DNA of 7,709 bases, taken from positions 1-7,709 of the forward strand of contig JAPPQG010000141.1 in the NCBI GenBank assembly GCA_028816945.1, in the 5' to 3' direction. This document shows, piece by piece, positions 6,601 to 7,709 of the stretch. The translations under genes were made by a program, and so were the position numbers. Source of the stretch: Alphaproteobacteria bacterium (GTDB lineage: Bacteria > Pseudomonadota > Alphaproteobacteria > RS24). The notes beneath the pieces were generated by a model. That model was not told the origin of the DNA and ran no database searches. It was given only the letters and a program-made list of their open reading frames with translations. Position 1 is the first letter of the stretch. Each line of letters opens with the position of its first letter.

Positions 6601-7709
6601 GGTAATTTTATAGAGGTTCGTGTCGTCTATGATGCAAACCGCGTGGCAGGTGCTACAGACAATGGGGTTGCACATATAACGGTGACAGGTGGTGGGACAA
6701 GTGCCAGCGATAAATATATTATTACAATATATACAGTGAGTAATTTTGGTACAACGAATCACCGCATAAGGGAAGCTATTGAAGCGCATACACAGAGGGG
6801 GCCAGGCGATACAGCGGCGGCCAATGATTTAATTACTGTGCGCACGCCGCTGGATATAGATGTTCTTGTAGCTGTAGGCACAACATATGCTTTAAGCGGG
6901 GGTGGTAGTGGCACGGCCTTTACTGTGTCAGCTGGGACAATTTTTGATGGTGGTGAAATTATCCATTTTGCAGGGGCGACATTCTCTGTGCCAGATTCTG
7001 ATACGGGGCGCAATAAAAATAAACTTATTTTGCGACTTGGCGACCATGATAGCAACCCTGCCACACCTGCCACATGGCAATTAGAATTAGTTGATACTTT
7101 GCCGACATTAAGCAGCTATTATCTTTTGGCAGATACGCTTGTGCCACCTGCAACCGTCTCGGTTACCCGTATTTTTGATGTGCCTTATTCGCAGATAGAA
7201 GCTACAGATATTCAAGTCGCTACGCAAAATCTTGGCACAGATATAGCCTATACGGCCCATGCAGATGCAAGCGGGAATCTTCGCGATGATGACGCGCGCA
7301 CATTTTCTTATTCAGGTGGGGTGATTACTCAAACCGATTCTGGCACACAAGATGAAGTCAATGTGCGGGTCGCGGCTGGCACGCTTTATCTTTCAGGCGG
7401 TGTTGTTATCAATTTTGACGCTCTACCAACAACGCTTGTCACAGAACATTCTTATGTGATTGTGGATGATGTGAATGGGGATGGGCGTTATACATTACGC
7501 ATTGTAACTAAATTGCCGAGTTCTAGCACGCCTGCTAATGATAAATATTATGTATTAGGCTCTATCAGTCCTAATGGGGAACGCCTTGAAGGTGGCGTAT
7601 TGGAAGTAAGTCCAACTGGGTTTGGCCGACATACTGAATCCGCGGGCGGCAATTTATTGCATGTATTATCGGCGAAAACAGCTGGCACAGATAATGCTTT
7701 TGTCACTTT
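3637..7709 (+). CDS. Very large modular surface-type protein, probable lipoprotein, cadherin-like domains plus tandem modules (3' end outside the window)
   Basis: The frame is open for 1357 codons to the window edge. The N-terminus is unusual: KKFLKTVLL, then GKRRLRGEL, then TPLLAGLLAAC, a lipobox with Cys55, the only cysteine seen. A Pro/Gly/Thr linker (about 66-110) follows. Residues 116-217 carry an EF-hand-like loop DMNDNGRIDEGD (134-145) and SPISTILEAL (208-217), as seen at the start of many giant bacterial surface proteins; a mainly helical stretch runs to about 335. Next come an Ig/cadherin-like domain at 353-463 (TPEDIELTL to SVNDVP), a second at 464-580 (YTLTITVTDANGGSYTETF), and a third at about 581-697 (VNEEASG to LSIRVRV). 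From about 726 alternating repeat modules X and Y continue to the edge. Composition is acidic. By analogy with such architectures it should be outside the cytoplasm, perhaps in adhesion or matrix. No catalytic motif is visible, and the secretion route is unknown without the C-terminus. Confidence 0.88.
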   Translation, partial: MFHDKKFLKTVLLSTTSFSPYMRGIVDGLNTSEGKRRLRGELSITPLLAGLLAACGGGSTKYIAGPSTGQPGTGPGPSGTPDPTPPDPTPPGPTPPGPTTPGPTQPGPSGRFDALPFDVYVNDGVVEGATVWVDMNDNGRIDEGDINLGKTDQNGRLADVSGEHAGKRIIVDLRGARDLFTGERFSLTQELYYTAMSDERGGSDVVASPISTILEALRSLDGNADATDEELLAKIFEDTGVTVELDDLNNVDNFIHPAREQDQTFPTGSINALRDTIATTSIRLQLLLEELSDEDNTNVEAAKRVDKDGFNPIDDLTMENRQEAQTRIAEAIERAGGEPVANPNPGGLPLTTPEDIELTLPMDVWGFRDPTGNTPGTESSFTELRIMSITVPTGTDTGALVDADGTEYRAGNTVPADKISGLKYRPPTNVHGEVRIVFRVNDGQVESDDATLTLTITSVNDVPTDIVLSGDRDAAAERELYVLNNGRIVATDGTVAGLLTAADVETNAGVASGAQTGLTYRLGGTHGNLFEIVSVGGNSRLQLKGDVTALNPGQIYTLTITVTDANGGSYTETFNIVQGGLYVTPQGVTQTDGTERVYSDSPTGLVNEEASGATNPIQVGTVRLEGLRHATDADASGAKQVRYRLVSGEGDDDNDDFTLNIGTGALSYTGSDSGDYEAGGANHQPDDLSIRVRVDYYAVARQAASFAGERFVDATGDRTDTDTREFAYSGGTISMPNAYATYSGSVIGFNGFRIVSKMAGPRGNNIEIHLVYDASRAGGTSLLNDQALGIQVRGDGTTERPYIITIYTTLGGIRARYVKAAIEEHNEQSDLGELDTALANDLVTIIDRSTPNLILEPGFAANNNLITMSLAGAAEAPYHVAAGRIHFGDETIDFAEAHVSPIAGSDTIIIVALGDHDDDDATPDTWQVQAVATLPEGDRFFVLGTIADDDVRISGGNIRLHAGEFAGVNYVPNGNLAASFWAKTAGSAGNFIEVRVVYDANRVAGATDNGVAHITVTGGGTSASDKYIITIYTVSNFGTTNHRIREAIEAHTQRGPGDTAAANDLITVRTPLDIDVLVAVGTTYALSGGGSGTAFTVSAGTIFDGGEIIHFAGATFSVPDSDTGRNKNKLILRLGDHDSNPATPATWQLELVDTLPTLSSYYLLADTLVPPATVSVTRIFDVPYSQIEATDIQVATQNLGTDIAYTAHADASGNLRDDDARTFSYSGGVITQTDSGTQDEVNVRVAAGTLYLSGGVVINFDALPTTLVTEHSYVIVDDVNGDGRYTLRIVTKLPSSSTPANDKYYVLGSISPNGERLEGGVLEVSPTGFGRHTESAGGNLLHVLSAKTAGTDNAFVT
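3787..3801 (+). other. Lipobox (LLAAC) of the large protein
   Basis: Codons 51-55 encode LLAAC followed by GGGS. The preceding TPLLAG is hydrophobic and KRRLR (35-39) is basic, so this resembles a signal peptidase II site with Cys55 lipidated. The 44 or so residues before it are longer than a normal n-region and include another hydrophobic patch (7-21). Some giant secreted proteins carry an LAAC-GGG segment without proof of lipidation. Confidence 0.5.
3877..3960 (+). repeat. 15-bp in-frame tandem repeat encoding a P-D/G-P-T-P linker
   Basis: Five 15-bp units (3877-3891, 3892-3906, 3907-3921, 3922-3936, 3937-3951) and a 9-bp partial unit encode PDPTP, PDPTP, PGPTP, PGPTT, PGPTQ, PGP. The first two units are identical. 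The linker separates the lipobox from the first folded domain and probably acts as a stalk. Unit gain or loss would change its length without shifting the frame. Confidence 0.85.
5830..6174 (+). repeat. Protein module X, copy 1
   Basis: Residues 732-846. Signature: K-x-A-G-x-x-G-N-x-I-E-I at 757 onward, VYDASR, then YIITIYT, AIEEH, and DTALANDLVTI at the end. The second half (a short strand, then a helix ending AND-L-V/I-T) resembles a pattern I associate with beta-rich phage and surface proteins, but I cannot name a family. Confidence 0.7.
6268..6474 (+). repeat. Protein module Y, copy 1
   Basis: Residues 878-946. Signature: VAAGRIHFGDETIDFAEA, then LGDHDDDD (913-920), TWQVQ, and LP...FFVLGTI at the end. 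The Asp-rich turn may bind calcium. Confidence 0.7.
6505..6840 (+). repeat. Protein module X, copy 2
   Basis: Residues 957-1068. Matches X1 at AKTAGSAGNFIEV, VVYDANR, YIITIYT, AIEAH and DTAAANDLITV. The key Lys is 226 residues after that of X1. DNA encoding YIITIYT is nearly identical between the copies (6040-6060 and 6715-6735, one mismatch in 21). Confidence 0.7.
6919..7140 (+). repeat. Protein module Y, copy 2
   Basis: Residues 1095-1168. Matches Y1 at FTVSAGTIFDGGEIIHFAGA, LGDHD (1134-1138), TWQLE, and LP...YYLLA. DNA TTGGCGACCATGAT is identical in the two copies (6374-6387, 7037-7050). Confidence 0.65.
7363..7566 (+). repeat. Protein module Y, copy 3
   Basis: Residues 1243-1310. Matches at VRVAAGTLYLSGGVVINFDA and YYVLGSI, with DVNGDG (1278-1283) in place of the GDHD turn. 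It is not directly preceded by an X module; the inserted segment ends FSYSGG (1223-1228), like FAYSGG (726-731) before X1. Confidence 0.6.
7654..7709 (+). repeat. Protein module X, start of copy 3 (cut by window edge)
   Basis: Residues 1340-1357 read LLHVLSAKTAGTDNAFVT, matching AASFWAKTAGSAGNFIEV of X2. GGCGAAAACAGCTGGC is identical at 6579-6594 and 7671-7686. The module series therefore continues outside the window. Confidence 0.6.

Noticed and set aside
6291..7084. Short minus- and plus-strand frames in the X/Y module region
   Set aside because: Shadows of a continuous sense frame that shows internal repeats at protein level.

Overview
The window looks like chromosomal DNA from an alphaproteobacterium. 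A core-gene block on the minus strand reads aroA, cmk, rpsA in transcription order, an arrangement common in Proteobacteria. The N-terminus of ribosomal protein S1 (NPTKEDFAALLEDSF) and the class II type of EPSP synthase fit Alphaproteobacteria. The very large lipobox-bearing surface-type protein on the plus strand is a kind often seen in marine members, possibly SAR116-like. The class-level placement is a reasonable inference; the finer placement is a guess.

Layout. Positions 1-440 (minus) hold the first 146 codons of rpsA, cut by the window edge. Positions 441-623 are an AT-rich spacer with two pairs of direct repeats and a perfect stem-loop. Positions 624-1349 (minus) are cmk, cytidylate kinase. 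Positions 1346-2695 (minus) are aroA, EPSP synthase, overlapping cmk by ATGA. Positions 2696-2972 are a second AT-rich spacer: a perfect 20-bp tandem duplication touches the aroA start codon, and there are several copies of a TATGCCATATA motif. Positions 2973-3048 (plus) are tRNA-Ala(GGC), transcribed divergently from aroA, with a good sigma70-like promoter. Positions 3049-3636 hold no gene I can support but contain two promoter candidates and a hairpin. From 3637 to the end of the window (plus) runs one uninterrupted reading frame of at least 1357 codons.

The three minus-strand genes are housekeeping. AroA makes 5-enolpyruvylshikimate-3-phosphate on the way to chorismate and aromatic amino acids, Cmk phosphorylates CMP/dCMP for nucleotide supply, and S1 brings mRNA to the 30S ribosome. 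The aroA-cmk overlap implies translational coupling. rpsA has its own spacer and Shine-Dalgarno sequence, and probably extra promoters.

The most interesting part is the large partial gene. Its product has a lipobox-like LAAC holding the only cysteine in the visible 1357 residues. A Pro/Gly linker of 15-bp DNA repeats follows, then an N-terminal domain with an EF-hand-like loop, three cadherin/Ig-like beta domains, and a set of two alternating repeat modules (called X and Y here) in the order X1-Y1-X2-Y2-spacer-Y3-X3. I do not recognise X and Y with certainty. A cell-surface or secreted adhesin-like role is inferred from architecture only.
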